This document shows, piece after piece, positions 40,463-48,899 of a DNA stretch of 64,000 nt. The stretch spans positions 62,001 to 126,000 of the forward strand of contig JARWZW010000027.1 in the NCBI GenBank assembly GCA_029866155.1, in the 5' to 3' direction. A program made the position numbers and the translations under genes. Source of the DNA: Caulobacter sp. GTDB taxonomy: Bacteria > Pseudomonadota > Alphaproteobacteria > Caulobacterales > Caulobacteraceae. The notes under the pieces are model-generated. The model saw only the letters and a program-made list of their open reading frames with translations. It searched no databases and was not told where the DNA came from. Numbering within the stretch: the first letter of the stretch is position 1; each line of letters starts with the position of its first letter.

Positions 40463-40969
40463 TCAGCATCCGGCGCAGAACCGCACCCGCAGGCTGACGG
40501 TCCCGGTCCCGGTTCCGACCGTGTCGCCGGTCAGGGCCAGGTCATAGTCCACCTGCGGATCGGCGCTCAGGCCCAGCCGCTCCCAGAGACGCTTCTCGAT
40601 CTGATCGATCCGGGCGGCGCTGGCCTCGTACAGGACCTCTGTCCCGGCCTGGGCCGAGGACAGGTCCAGGGCCGTGGCGAACAGGTCGTCATCGACCGCC
40701 GCGCCACCATCATCGGCGGTGCGATAGATCCCCAGGTCAAAGGCCGTAGCCCCGGTGATGGCGTCGCTGAACAGGGTCAGCTGCGAGACCCGGTCGGACG
40801 ACCGCAGCCGGGCCAGGCGATAGACCGAGCCATTGTCGTCGGCGGCGGCCACCTGGACCGTCCCGACCCCTTCGAACAGCGACCCTCGCACCAGATGGGC
40901 GGGACTGGGAACCCGGGGCAGGGCGTCCCGGTTGCTGATGGCGGTGGATCTGGTGTTGGCGACAGTCAT
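40463..40969 (-). CDS. Probable minor head protein
   Basis: 168 aa, beta-rich, no TM. LVRGSLFEGVGTVQVAAADD, GSVYRLARLRSSDRVSQLTL, AITGATAFDLGIYRTADDGG and the end GTVSLRVRFCAGC. Such proteins sit between capsid and tail-tube genes in podovirus-like prophages and may decorate or stabilise the head; I cannot name a family. Confidence 0.6.
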   Translation of the reverse strand: MTVANTRSTAISNRDALPRVPSPAHLVRGSLFEGVGTVQVAAADDNGSVYRLARLRSSDRVSQLTLFSDAITGATAFDLGIYRTADDGGAAVDDDLFATALDLSSAQAGTEVLYEASAARIDQIEKRLWERLGLSADPQVDYDLALTGDTVGTGTGTVSLRVRFCAGC

Positions 40970-41011
40970 GTCAGCTCCTTGAAATGCGGGAAGGGCGGGG
41001 TCAGGCGATCA

Positions 41012-41896
41012 TCAGCTCTCTGTGCAGAGCGCTTCGACCACCTTCTTTTCCTCGGTGCGTGTGGCGCCGATGGTCACCGAGCCGGTGATCTCCATGGGGT
41101 TGCCTTCCAGGTCCCGGCGGGGGCCGATATCGGTGGCGACGTCCGACCAGACGCCCAGATGCATGCCGCTCTTGGCGTAGATCGGCACCCGGCGGTGGGC
41201 GCCCGACTGGGTCAGGCGCTCGCAATGGACAAAGTCGATCCCCAGGAACCGGGTGATGATCCCGTCCTTCAGGACCGGCCGGTCGCCGCCATTGTAGTCG
41301 GCCGAGGTGATCTGCATCTCGCCCAGTAGGGCGTCATGCTGGATGCTGTTGACCACACAGAGGATCTGGTCGCTGGCCAGGTCCACCTCATTGGCCATCA
41401 GGATCTTCTTGGCGGCCCGCAGCTTCAGGACGTTCAGGCTGGACCCTGTCCCGTCCACATCGACCGGGACCCGCTGGCTGTCCGGAAAGGCGGTCGTGGT
41501 CCCGCCCTGCTTGCCGGTCCGGGCGTCGGCCCAGAAGGCGCGGATGATCTCGTCATCGATCCGCCGGCCCAGGCTGGCGGTGCAGGCCTGGACCAGGGGG
41601 TTCTGGGGATCGGAGGCCGTTTGCAGGAGATCGATATTGTCGATGATGTCGCTCCAGTCGAAGAAGCGCGGATAGGCCCAGCGCCGGTCAACCGGCGTAT
41701 TGGCCGCCTCCTTGGGGGTGGCCCGGCCGGTGCGCTCCCGGGCCTCGGTGACGCCATACTGGTCGACGGGCGAGGCGCCTTCGCCCCGGTGCTGGCCGGT
41801 CATCACATGCTGGCGAAGCTTCGAGCCCCGCTGTTGCAGCAGCAGGCTGGCGGTCTTGGCGAACTCGATGCGGTAATGGCCGCTCAGGTCGGTCAT
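41012..41896 (-). CDS. Major capsid protein
   Basis: 294 aa. DLSGHYRIEFAKTASLLLQQ at the N-terminus, RRWAYPRFFDWSDIIDNIDL, then a HK97-fold-like middle (QILCVVNSIQHDALLGEMQI, LKDGIITRFLGIDFVHCERL) and MHLGVWSDVATDIGPRRDLE near the end. The pattern fits the Phage_capsid_2-type proteins of podovirus-like prophages. Position directly after the scaffold gene supports it. Normal length for the group. Confidence 0.85.
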   Translation of the reverse strand: MTDLSGHYRIEFAKTASLLLQQRGSKLRQHVMTGQHRGEGASPVDQYGVTEARERTGRATPKEAANTPVDRRWAYPRFFDWSDIIDNIDLLQTASDPQNPLVQACTASLGRRIDDEIIRAFWADARTGKQGGTTTAFPDSQRVPVDVDGTGSSLNVLKLRAAKKILMANEVDLASDQILCVVNSIQHDALLGEMQITSADYNGGDRPVLKDGIITRFLGIDFVHCERLTQSGAHRRVPIYAKSGMHLGVWSDVATDIGPRRDLEGNPMEITGSVTIGATRTEEKKVVEALCTES

Positions 41897-42030
41897 GTCC
41901 CGGATCTCCGTGCGATGGGGTTGGGGAGCGGCCGGCCCGGAGCTGCGGGCAGGCAGGGTCGGTCACGCGTCGCCTGGGGGCGCTGCGATCGGTTGACGGT
42001 CTTGAGGCTTGTGTCTGTTGAGGCGCGGCC

Positions 42031-42750
42031 TCAGGCGGCGCCGGCGATCCGGGTCAGGCGGGTCCACTCGGCCCGCTCCTCCGAGCCGCCGGCCATCCAG
42101 CGGGCCTGCCAGGCCTGGTCGCGGCGCAGGGAGGCGATGCGGCTCTCCGCCTGCTGGGGGGTCAGGCCGAAGCCGCCCTGGCCCTCGCCCTCGATGAACC
42201 GGTCCTCTCCCAGGCCCTGGCCGATCCTGGCGAACAGGCTGACAGCCCGGCGGGTGCCAAGGCCCGCCTCTATGGCCGCCATCTCGTCCCGTGTGACGCC
42301 AAAGGTCCGGGCGCCGCGCTGGAACTGCTCGCGGTTGGCGGCGAAGGCCGGGCCCCATTCGGTCTTCAGGGCGTCCCAGTCCCGGCGCGACTGGGCGTGA
42401 AAGTCCTGCTGGTCCTGGGCCGATCGGGCCTCGACATAGGCGTTCCATTTCTCGGCCAGGGCGCCGGCCCGCGCCTTGCCCACCCCGGCCTCGAACAGCC
42501 ATTCGGCGGCCTGCTGGCTGAAGGCGGCATCCGCCCCCGCCAGCTCGCCCAGGCCATAGTCGGCAGCGCTGTCCGGCCGGCCAAGGGCGCGGAACAGCCG
42601 GTCATAGCCTTCTGCGTCACTATCATCCGTAGGCAGATCAATGGATCGGGCTTCGAGCAGCAATGGCGTTTCGGCCGGGTCTGGCGGGTCAAGGTCCAGG
42701 CCCGGTTCCGGGGTTTCGACAGGCGGTGGGGCGTCAGTCATCGGCGTCAT
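42031..42750 (-). CDS. Head scaffolding protein
   Basis: 239 aa, acidic N-terminus (PPPVETPEPGLDLDPPDPAE), helical coiled middle with EAGVGKARAGALAEKWNAYV and TEWGPAFAANREQFQRGART, and a basic C-terminus, typical of scaffolds that bind the capsid. It overlaps the Bbp19-like gene by 17 nt and is followed by the capsid gene. An alternative ATG three codons later is possible. Confidence 0.75.
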   Translation of the reverse strand: MTPMTDAPPPVETPEPGLDLDPPDPAETPLLLEARSIDLPTDDSDAEGYDRLFRALGRPDSAADYGLGELAGADAAFSQQAAEWLFEAGVGKARAGALAEKWNAYVEARSAQDQQDFHAQSRRDWDALKTEWGPAFAANREQFQRGARTFGVTRDEMAAIEAGLGTRRAVSLFARIGQGLGEDRFIEGEGQGGFGLTPQQAESRIASLRRDQAWQARWMAGGSEERAEWTRLTRIAGAA

Positions 42751-43006
42751 CTTCCTTCAGATTGAACAGGGCCCGGTCGTCGATGGCGACCATGGCGCGG
42801 ATGCGGTTGAACACCTCCTGCCGGCCGATGAGCCGCAGGGTGGCCAGGGGATCGACGGCGCCGTCGGCCGTCCGGGCGACCGGCGCCTCGGGGACCAGGC
42901 AGAATCGCCTCAGGTCGGCCAGCACGGCCCGGGCCTCGCCTGACCGGCCATCGCCGAACAGGGCCTGATAGGCGCGCTTTCGCCGCAGCAGGGGATGCAG
43001 GATCAT
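42734..43006 (-). CDS. Bbp19-like phage protein
   Basis: 90 aa. YQALFGDGRSGEARAVLADL, RRFCLVPEAPVARTADG, DPLATLRLIGRQEVFNRIRA match the Bbp19-like domain (small helical protein always next to portal and scaffold genes of podoviruses). Function not known. ATG overlaps the portal stop by 4 nt. Confidence 0.75.
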   Translation of the reverse strand: MILHPLLRRKRAYQALFGDGRSGEARAVLADLRRFCLVPEAPVARTADGAVDPLATLRLIGRQEVFNRIRAMVAIDDRALFNLKEDDADD

Positions 43007-44541
43007 GCGGCGTCTCCCAGGGGCGCCGCCTGGCTGTGCAGCAGGTCCAGTGGCGCGCCGCGAATCTCGGCCAGTCGCCTCAGGGTCTCCGGACCCTTGA
43101 TCAGGCTGGCGGCGGCCGGGTCGAAGGAGGCTATGGCCGCCGCATCCTCCAGCAGCCGCAGGATCGCGACGCCTTCTTCCGCCCTCTGGGCCCTGGCCAG
43201 GGGCGAGGTGTATTCGACATCGGCCGTCACATCCTCCAGGCTGTCCAGTTCGGGCGGCATGGGCGGCAGGACGCCGGAGGTGGCCAGAATATCCAGCTCG
43301 GCCTGGATCAGGGGCGCCAGAAGCTCGGACTGCAGCCGGCCCATGACCGGGGCCAGCAGGGCGCCCTTTTCCTGGGAGCGCAGCATGGCCTCTGTGGCCG
43401 TCATCTGCGGCGTCTCCACCAGGATCTGGAACAGATTGACCAGGAAGGCCTGGTTGATGACCTCCCGAGTCTGGCTGACCATCTCGAGCGTGATGGGCAG
43501 GTTGGCGCCCACCTTCAGGGGCTTGACCAGTTCCGCGCCGTCAAAGCCCAGGGCTCCGCGATTGAGCGCCCGGGGCTGCAGCTTGAAGCCGGTCATGCCG
43601 CCCTCATCCGACAGCAGCAGGGGCGGTTCGGCGATCAGCTGGCCGGTGCGCAGCAGGGTCTTCTGCTGTTCATTGACCGTCTTGATATCAGCCAGGACGG
43701 TCATGGCCGGGCCCCGGCCATAGACCTCGCGCGGCGCGGTCACATAGCGGGCCACGGCATAGCGCTGGGTGCGATAGCCCTGTTCCTTGACGACCCGGCG
43801 CTCTTCGGGCGCCACATGCCAGCTGGCATAGGCCATGCCCCGCCAGTCCTGCCGCGACCAGTCGGCGTCGTCCCGGGGCCGGACGCAGTGGATGACCTCG
43901 AACCGCCGGTGCGGCTCCTTTTCGGCGGCCCGGGCGATGCTGGCCGGGGTGTCGTCGCCAAACCGCCGCAGCCACTGGCGGGCGGTCAGGTCGAACCGGC
44001 GATGGACGGTGTCGACCATCCCCTGGAAGTTCTCGGAAAACCAGGTCTGGGCGAACGGCACCGACCGGTAGCGCAACCCGCCGGCCTGGTCGTCATCGAC
44101 AAACAGCACGCCGTTGCCAAAGGCGCCCAGGCCCACATAGGTCTCATGGGCCTGGCTGGCGAAATTGGCCCCGGCCGCATAGCGGGCCGAAAACAGCGCC
44201 GTATTGACCGCCTGCAGCCAGGCCCGCACGGCCTCGGGCAGGGGCGCCGTCTGGCCCCGCCCGTCCCGCCAACTTCGGATCACGAGGTCATGCCAGCGCA
44301 CGGTGCGCGGCGTCAGCATGTTCTCCATGGCCGCGGCGAACCGGTCCAGAGCCAGGGGCGCGGTGGAATCGAACAGCTTCTCGTCGATCCGGCCGCCCGG
44401 GGTGCGGGCGCCGCGGCCAAAGTCGCGCTGCCGGGTCAGGACCCGCTCGGCCACCTCCTGGCAATGGGCGTCCAGGCTTGAGCGTTCGGCCTCCATCCAA
44501 GCCTGCTGGCGCAGCACATCCTCGGCGCGATCATCGGGCAC
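43003..44541 (-). CDS. Portal (head-tail connector) protein
   Basis: 512 aa from GTG 44541, which has GGAGAG about eight bases upstream; an in-frame extension to 44613 would run into the promoter element. Podovirus portal of gp8 type: FDSTAPLALDRFAAAMENML, ANFASQAHETYVGLGAFGNG, VLFVDDDQAGGLRYRSVPFA, TAPREVYGRGPAMTVLADIK, VNEQQKTLLRTGQLIAEPPL and MTATEAMLRSQEKGALLAPV. Twelve copies would form the DNA-packaging ring. First gene of block 1; promoter element B lies 27-59 nt upstream. Confidence 0.9.
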   Translation of the reverse strand: MPDDRAEDVLRQQAWMEAERSSLDAHCQEVAERVLTRQRDFGRGARTPGGRIDEKLFDSTAPLALDRFAAAMENMLTPRTVRWHDLVIRSWRDGRGQTAPLPEAVRAWLQAVNTALFSARYAAGANFASQAHETYVGLGAFGNGVLFVDDDQAGGLRYRSVPFAQTWFSENFQGMVDTVHRRFDLTARQWLRRFGDDTPASIARAAEKEPHRRFEVIHCVRPRDDADWSRQDWRGMAYASWHVAPEERRVVKEQGYRTQRYAVARYVTAPREVYGRGPAMTVLADIKTVNEQQKTLLRTGQLIAEPPLLLSDEGGMTGFKLQPRALNRGALGFDGAELVKPLKVGANLPITLEMVSQTREVINQAFLVNLFQILVETPQMTATEAMLRSQEKGALLAPVMGRLQSELLAPLIQAELDILATSGVLPPMPPELDSLEDVTADVEYTSPLARAQRAEEGVAILRLLEDAAAIASFDPAAASLIKGPETLRRLAEIRGAPLDLLHSQAAPLGDAA

Positions 44542-44567
44542 GCAGGCTCTCCGGCAATGGGGTGGGG

Positions 44568-44600
44568 CGCCGATCGAAGCGGCGAGACCATTATCCCATG
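44568..44600 (-). promoter_or_regulatory. Phage late promoter/leader element B
   Basis: Minus-strand TGGGATAATG (10-element GATAAT at 44595-44590), six bases, CCGCTTCGAT, with the leader hairpin CGCCG-CTTCGAT-CGGCG (44584-44568). Same element as at 53,463-53,488 and 56,804-56,835. No shared -35 sequence is seen, so activation by a phage regulator is likely. Confidence 0.75.
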
Positions 44601-44712
44601 TCGGCCAGGTCACCGGAAAATGCGCGAGTGCGTTTTTTTTCTTTACGGACCCTCATGAATGGGGTGAGCTTGGGGTCCGGATTTCCAACGATCAGCATCG
44701 GACGACCCCGCC

Positions 44713-45312
44713 ATGGCCAGGACCCTCGAGTTCATCTTCGATTTCGCCAGCCCCAACGCCTATCTCTGCTGGAAGGTGCTCCCTGGCATCCTGGAGCGGA
44801 CGGGGGCGGAGATGACGGTCATCCCCTGCCTGCTGGGCGGCATCTTCAAATCCACCGGCAACCAGGCCCCTTTCGTCGCCTTCGGCCCCGTCAAGGGCAA
44901 GATGGAATACGAGATGCTGGAGACCCGCCGGTTCGTCGCCCGGCATGGCCTGACCGATTTCCGGATGAACCCGCATTTTCCCATGAACACCCTGCTGATC
45001 ATGCGGGGCTTCTGCGCCGCCCAGCTGCAGGGCGTGGCCGGCCCCTACATGGACGCCGTCCTCACCGCCATGTGGGAGCAGGGCCGCAAGATGGATGATC
45101 CCGAAGTGGTGGCCGCCGTCCTGACCGAGGCGGGCCTCGACGCCGCCGCCCTGATGGCCGGCGCCCAGTCGCCGGAAGCCAAGGCCCTGCTGGCCGCCAA
45201 TACCGACGCCGCCGTCGCCCGCGGAACCTTCGGCATCCCCACCTTCTTCGTCAGGGACGAAATCTTCTTCGGCAAGGAGCGCCTGGGTCAGGTCGAGGAA
45301 GCGCTGGGTTGA
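44713..45312 (+). CDS. DsbA-like 2-hydroxychromene-2-carboxylate isomerase family
   Basis: 199 aa. Thioredoxin-fold kappa-class protein: FIFDFASPNAYLCWKVLPGI with the Ser/Asn glutathione-site region, GGIFKSTGNQAPF, MNPHFPMNTLLIMRGFCAAQ and the C-terminal GTFGIPTFFVRDEIFFGKER (cis-Pro loop). HCCA isomerases act in aromatic degradation; many genomes carry paralogues of unknown substrate. First host-type gene inside the phage-split segment; divergent from the portal gene. Confidence 0.88.
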   Translation: MARTLEFIFDFASPNAYLCWKVLPGILERTGAEMTVIPCLLGGIFKSTGNQAPFVAFGPVKGKMEYEMLETRRFVARHGLTDFRMNPHFPMNTLLIMRGFCAAQLQGVAGPYMDAVLTAMWEQGRKMDDPEVVAAVLTEAGLDAAALMAGAQSPEAKALLAANTDAAVARGTFGIPTFFVRDEIFFGKERLGQVEEALG

Positions 45313-45360
45313 AGCGCACAGCCTGCCGATCGCATCAGGTTTCTGCGGCGGAAGCGGCCT

Positions 45361-45471
45361 GCGTCCTTCGACACGCGGCCTTCAGCCGCTACTCAGGATG
45401 ACGTAAAGCATCGAATTCGATAGTCATTCGTCATTCTGGGTAGCCTGCCCAGCAGGCGTGTCGAAGAACGC
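45361..45471. repeat. Composite palindromic repeat
   Basis: Two 43-nt arms, 45361-45403 and 45429-45471, are imperfect inverted copies (31 of 43 matching, mismatches concentrated in the middle). Each arm has its own small hairpin (GCGGC-CTTCA-GCCGC and GCCTGC-CCA-GCAGGC), so pairing is kept although sequence differs. The outer parts CGTCATTCTG and GTGTCGAAG are the conserved ends. It looks like a REP/BIME-type mobile palindrome between the isomerase and AhpD-like genes. Confidence 0.7.
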
Positions 45472-45546
45472 ACCCTGCCCCGACGACAGCATTGCCAAGC
45501 GCACCGCTCCGGGGGAGGCTCGACCAAACGTCCAAGGAGCCTGCCC

Positions 45547-46080
45547 ATGTCGCGCCTGCCGCTTGTCGAGCCTGACGCCCTGCCGCCCTATATGAAGATG
45601 ATCCATGATGCGACGCCTGAGGAAAACTGGCTGGGTCGCAACTTTGCCCGGGCCTTTGCGCCCAACTCCGACCTGGTCGAGGCCTATCAGGCCTTCTATC
45701 ACCCCTGGCATACGGGTGGGGCTGGCCTGCTGGAGCCGCGGCTGAAGGAATTGATCCGCCTGCGGATTGCTACCCTGAACGGCTGCGTCCTCTGCAAGAC
45801 CGTGCGGATGGCGCCGGAGGTGGTGGCGGAGTCCGAAGCCGCCGCCGGGGTCGACAACGCCGACGCCGCCGACTTCACGCCCCGCGAACGGGCCGCCATC
45901 CATTTCGCGGAGAAGATGGCCGTTGATCACCACAATATCGGCGACGAGGACGTGGCCGCCATGCGCCGCCATTTCAGCGACGCGGAGTTCCTTGAACTGG
46001 CCATGATGGCCGGCCAGTACATCGGCTTTGGCCGGGTCCTGGCCATGCTGCAGCTGGAAGTGGCCAGCTGCCCGATCTGA
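45547..46080 (+). CDS. Carboxymuconolactone decarboxylase/AhpD-like protein
   Basis: 177 aa. The AhpD core is LEPRLKELIRLRIATLNGCV with the redox pair CVLCKT, then FTPRERAAIHFAEKMAVDHH and FSDAEFLELAMMAGQYIGFG. The CxxC plus downstream His indicates thiol peroxidase or reductase-like activity rather than decarboxylation, with the alkylhydroperoxidase branch most likely. ATG 45547 follows AAGGAG. Confidence 0.88.
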   Translation: MSRLPLVEPDALPPYMKMIHDATPEENWLGRNFARAFAPNSDLVEAYQAFYHPWHTGGAGLLEPRLKELIRLRIATLNGCVLCKTVRMAPEVVAESEAAAGVDNADAADFTPRERAAIHFAEKMAVDHHNIGDEDVAAMRRHFSDAEFLELAMMAGQYIGFGRVLAMLQLEVASCPI

Positions 46081-46127
46081 TCCAGAGGTCCTCCCCCGGC
46101 CCGCAGACCGGATTGGGGGAGGATCGC

Positions 46128-47288
46128 CTATCCGATGATGGCGTGGGGCAGGTATCGGCTGAGGTCGCGGGTGACGCGGCCCCGGTCTTCGCGCAGGCCC
46201 ATGCCGGCGGGCTCGTCGCCGACGATCCAGGCGCCGATGACCGGGTAATGGCCGCCGAACCTGGGCAGGGGATGCAGGGCCTGGCGGATCCAGCCTTCGG
46301 CGCCATAGCCCTGGTCCTGGATGGGCCCGCGGCGGCCCCGGTCGACCAGTTCGATATTGGCCCCTTCCCGCGAGAACAGCGGTTTGCGGACGTAGGACTT
46401 GCCGAGGCTTGCGGCCCCCGGATCATCCTCGAACCAGGCTTCCAGGAGGTTGGGATGGCCCGCATGGCGCTCCCACAGCATGGGCAGCAGGCCCTTGTTG
46501 GAGAGAAGGCTCTTCCAGGCCGGTTCCAGGAACTGGGTCTTCGAGGCCGCAAGGTTTGCCGCATAGGGCTCCCGAAGCATCATCTCCCAGGGATAGAGCT
46601 TGAAGATGGCCTGGATGATGAAATCGTCGGCATCGACAAACCGGCCGTCGGCGTCCAGGCCAATGGCTTCCATGGCGGTGAATTTCGGGTCCAGCCCGGC
46701 CTGGACGGCGATGTCCTCCAGGAATCGGACGGTCTGGCGATCTTCCACCGTGTCCGGATCACTGGCGAAATGCACAAAGCCCCCCTGCGGGAAGATCGCC
46801 TTGAGCCGGTCCCGCAGCTTTTCGAACAGGCTGTTATACTGGTCGGCGCCCGGCGGCAGGGCGCCATCGGCCAGTCGACCCTCCAGCCACAGCCACTGGA
46901 AGACAGCGGTCTCGAAGATGCTGGTCGGGGTGTCGGCGTTGTATTCATAGAGGCGGGGCGGCGTGACCCCGTCATAGGCGAAGTCGAACCGGCCATAGAG
47001 GCTGGGGTCGCCCCGGGTCCAGGTCTCCGCCACATAGTCGCGGGCGGCCTCCGGAATGGCCATTCGCGCCATGATCCGCTCGCTCTTCACCGCCTCGGCG
47101 ACGAACTCCAGGCACATGGCGTGGAGTTCGGCCGAGGCGGTTTCCACCGTCTCGGCCTGCTCAAGCGTGAACTCATACCAGGCCCGTTCGTCCCAATAGA
47201 GCTGGCCGCCCATATGGTGGAAGGTGAAGCCCACCTGTTCGGCCTGGGCCTTCCAGTCCGGACGGGGCCGGATGATCTGGCGTTTCAT
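46128..47288 (-). CDS. Glutathionylspermidine synthase-like ATP-grasp protein (YjfC type)
   Basis: 386 aa. Matches the C-terminal synthetase domain family: FHHMGGQLYWDERAWYEFTL, YGRFDFAYDGVTPPRLYEYN, ADTPTSIFETAVFQWLW, VHFASDPDTVEDRQTVRFLE, YPWEMMLREPYAANL, LPMLWERHAGHPNLLEAWF. It lacks the amidase half of GspS. Proposed to ligate peptides or polyamines. Last of three minus-strand genes in a yjf-type cluster, 10 nt after the PspA gene. Confidence 0.88.
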   Translation of the reverse strand: MKRQIIRPRPDWKAQAEQVGFTFHHMGGQLYWDERAWYEFTLEQAETVETASAELHAMCLEFVAEAVKSERIMARMAIPEAARDYVAETWTRGDPSLYGRFDFAYDGVTPPRLYEYNADTPTSIFETAVFQWLWLEGRLADGALPPGADQYNSLFEKLRDRLKAIFPQGGFVHFASDPDTVEDRQTVRFLEDIAVQAGLDPKFTAMEAIGLDADGRFVDADDFIIQAIFKLYPWEMMLREPYAANLAASKTQFLEPAWKSLLSNKGLLPMLWERHAGHPNLLEAWFEDDPGAASLGKSYVRKPLFSREGANIELVDRGRRGPIQDQGYGAEGWIRQALHPLPRFGGHYPVIGAWIVGDEPAGMGLREDRGRVTRDLSRYLPHAIIG

Positions 47289-47298
47289 CGCCGGCCGA

Positions 47299-48066
47299 TC
47301 AAGCCTCGTCCCGACGGACCGGAACCGCTTCCGGGCCCTCGATCTGCAGGCGGGGAGCCTCGATCATCGGCATGGGGGCGGCGGCCGGAGCGCTGAGGCG
47401 GGCCAGGATGTCCTGGGCGCCGGCTTCGCCGGGCAGGATGCCGGCCTGGCGAAGCTTGGCGTCCAGGTCCGCGCCGGTCCGGCGGTCTTCCAGTTCGCCA
47501 TGGGCGCGGAACTTTTCCTCGCGGATGGCCTGGCGCTCCTTGATCCGCTTCAGGCTGTCGGCGGCCGAGCCCAGGGACGAGCCGGCGCCGGAGGTGCGGG
47601 CGACCACGGCCGACTGGGCGCGCTGGACGCTTTCATTCACCTTCACCACCTCGATCTCGCGGCGCAGGGCCTCGATCTTGGTGTCGGTGGTGGCCACCAC
47701 CTGACGCAGCTTGTCCTCGGCGGCGCGCAGTTCGGCTACCTGGGTCGTGCGGGTGCCGGCGTCCCGTTCCAGGTCGGCGATCCGCTGGGCCACTTCCAGG
47801 GCCAGGGCCTGGTCGCCCTTGGCCAGGGCGGCGCGAGCCGAGGCCTCGTACTTGCGGGCCTGCTCGGCGAAGCTGGCGCCTTCGGTTTCCAGCATGCGGC
47901 GGCGGGCCACAAGGCCGGCCATGTCGTCCCGGGCCTTGGCCTGGGCGTTGTCGGCGTCGCGGATTTCCTGGTCGAGGATGCGCAGGGCATTGGCGTCGAC
48001 CACGGCCTGGGCGCCTTCATGGGCGCCGCCGCGGAACAGGGCGGAGAGCTTGAGCCAGATTGACAT
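47299..48066 (-). CDS. PspA/IM30 family protein (YjfJ type)
   Basis: 255 aa, wholly helical coiled coil. IWLKLSALFRGGAHEGAQAV with amphipathic N-terminal helix, NALRILDQEIRDADNAQAKA, then alternating charged heptads (SARAALAKGDQALALEVAQR, IADLERDAGTRTTQVAELRA). PspA-type proteins coat damaged inner membrane as ESCRT-III-like polymers. A Pro/Ala-rich C-terminus follows. Middle gene of the minus-strand yjf set. Confidence 0.88.
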   Translation of the reverse strand: MSIWLKLSALFRGGAHEGAQAVVDANALRILDQEIRDADNAQAKARDDMAGLVARRRMLETEGASFAEQARKYEASARAALAKGDQALALEVAQRIADLERDAGTRTTQVAELRAAEDKLRQVVATTDTKIEALRREIEVVKVNESVQRAQSAVVARTSGAGSSLGSAADSLKRIKERQAIREEKFRAHGELEDRRTGADLDAKLRQAGILPGEAGAQDILARLSAPAAAPMPMIEAPRLQIEGPEAVPVRRDEA

Positions 48067-48079
48067 GGTTTTGGTCTCC

Positions 48080-48748
48080 TCAGGCCGCCGACGCGTGGGA
48101 GGCCTTGAAGGTCTCCCTCAGGTCGGAGGCGGCGTCGATGGCGTTTTCCGCCAGGGTGCGCAGTTCGATGATGATGGTCTGGAGGCTGGTCTTGGCGGCG
48201 ATCTCGCCGAACAGCTCGTAATAGTCCCGGCCGGAAATGGTCGTGACCCCGAAGTTGGACAGGGGCACCAGCTTCTGGGCCTTGAGCAGGAACAGGTTGA
48301 ACTCGGCCTGGTCCTCCTGTTCGTCCACAGGCCAGAGCACCACCGAGACCACGATCTGCAGGGGGCCGGCGCTGACATAGATGGGCAGGTCGCCATACTC
48401 CTGCATGGAGATCAGCAGCACCGGATCGGCGCCCTCGATCACCGTGGCCGTCAGTTCGTCGGGCCGTACCAGGGTGCTGGCGTCCAGCTCCCGTTTGAGG
48501 GCGTGGATGCTCCACGCCGTGTCTATAACCTGATCCATGGGCCTTGCTCTTGGCGTCTGTGCGGAGCCGGCAAGCGCCGGGCCGCGGGTTGAATCCATGA
48601 CGATCGCCCTGACGGCGGACTGGATGTCCGAACGACAGGCGGCCGGCGCCCAGATCTCCAGCTTCACGAAGCCCGCCTGTTTGCGGGCCTCGCGCCATTC
48701 CCGGGTGCGGGAAACGGCCTTGTCCGAACGGGAAGAGGATCTCGGCAT
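48080..48748 (-). CDS. DUF2170 protein with N-terminal basic domain (YjfI type)
   Basis: 222 aa from ATG 48748. Residues about 1-60 are basic (VSRTREWREARKQAGFVKLE, IWAPAACRSDIQSAVRAIV) and resemble ribbon-helix-helix DNA-binding proteins; residues about 80-222 are the DUF2170 domain (ELTATVIEGADPVLLISMQE, DLPIYVSAGPLQIVVSVVLW, VPLSNFGVTTISGRDYYELF). E. coli YjfI has only the DUF2170 part, so the extra domain may make it the regulator of this cluster. A matching inverted repeat lies at its promoter. Confidence 0.8.
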   Translation of the reverse strand: MPRSSSRSDKAVSRTREWREARKQAGFVKLEIWAPAACRSDIQSAVRAIVMDSTRGPALAGSAQTPRARPMDQVIDTAWSIHALKRELDASTLVRPDELTATVIEGADPVLLISMQEYGDLPIYVSAGPLQIVVSVVLWPVDEQEDQAEFNLFLLKAQKLVPLSNFGVTTISGRDYYELFGEIAAKTSLQTIIIELRTLAENAIDAASDLRETFKASHASAA

Positions 48749-48749
48749 T

Positions 48750-48809
48750 GCGTTCAAGGTATGCATAACATGAACGCTTGACAAGGGCCCTCGATCCCTG
48801 GCCTAGTAT
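48750..48809. promoter_or_regulatory. Divergent promoter region of the yjf cluster with inverted repeat
   Basis: GCGTTCA (48750-48756) and TGAACGC (48771-48777) form a perfect 7-bp dyad beside TTGACA (48778-48783) and TAGTAT (48804-48809), a spacing of 20 that is longer than usual. GACGC-AAATCT-GCGTC and a T run follow at 48,818-48,838, a possible attenuator. The dyad could bind the RHH-like protein encoded by the leftward gene. Confidence 0.45.
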
Positions 48810-48899
48810 CCATCATGGACGCAAATCTGCGTCACTTTTTCGACCAACCGTTTCCCGTCCTTTACCGACCCGCGGGAGACGGGATAACCCATAGACCCA

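Larger units (their letters stand above)
35441..44600 (-). mobile_element. Podovirus-like prophage block 1 (structural genes)
   Basis: Ten closely spaced minus-strand genes in typical podovirus late order: portal, Bbp19-like, scaffold, capsid, minor protein, tail tube A, tail tube B, then three internal virion proteins, headed by promoter element B at 44,568-44,600. Several genes overlap by 4-17 nt. Base composition is like the host, so it is an old or well-adapted element. Confidence 0.8.

Noticed and set aside
44634-44643. T-rich run upstream of the portal promoter, considered as a terminator
   Set aside because: The preceding stem is only 3 bp (CGC-GAGT-GCG), and no plus-strand gene ends there.
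48818-48838. GACGC-AAATCT-GCGTC followed by T run between yjf arms
   Set aside because: The 5-bp stem is too weak to call as a terminator; noted only as a possible attenuator under the promoter entry.
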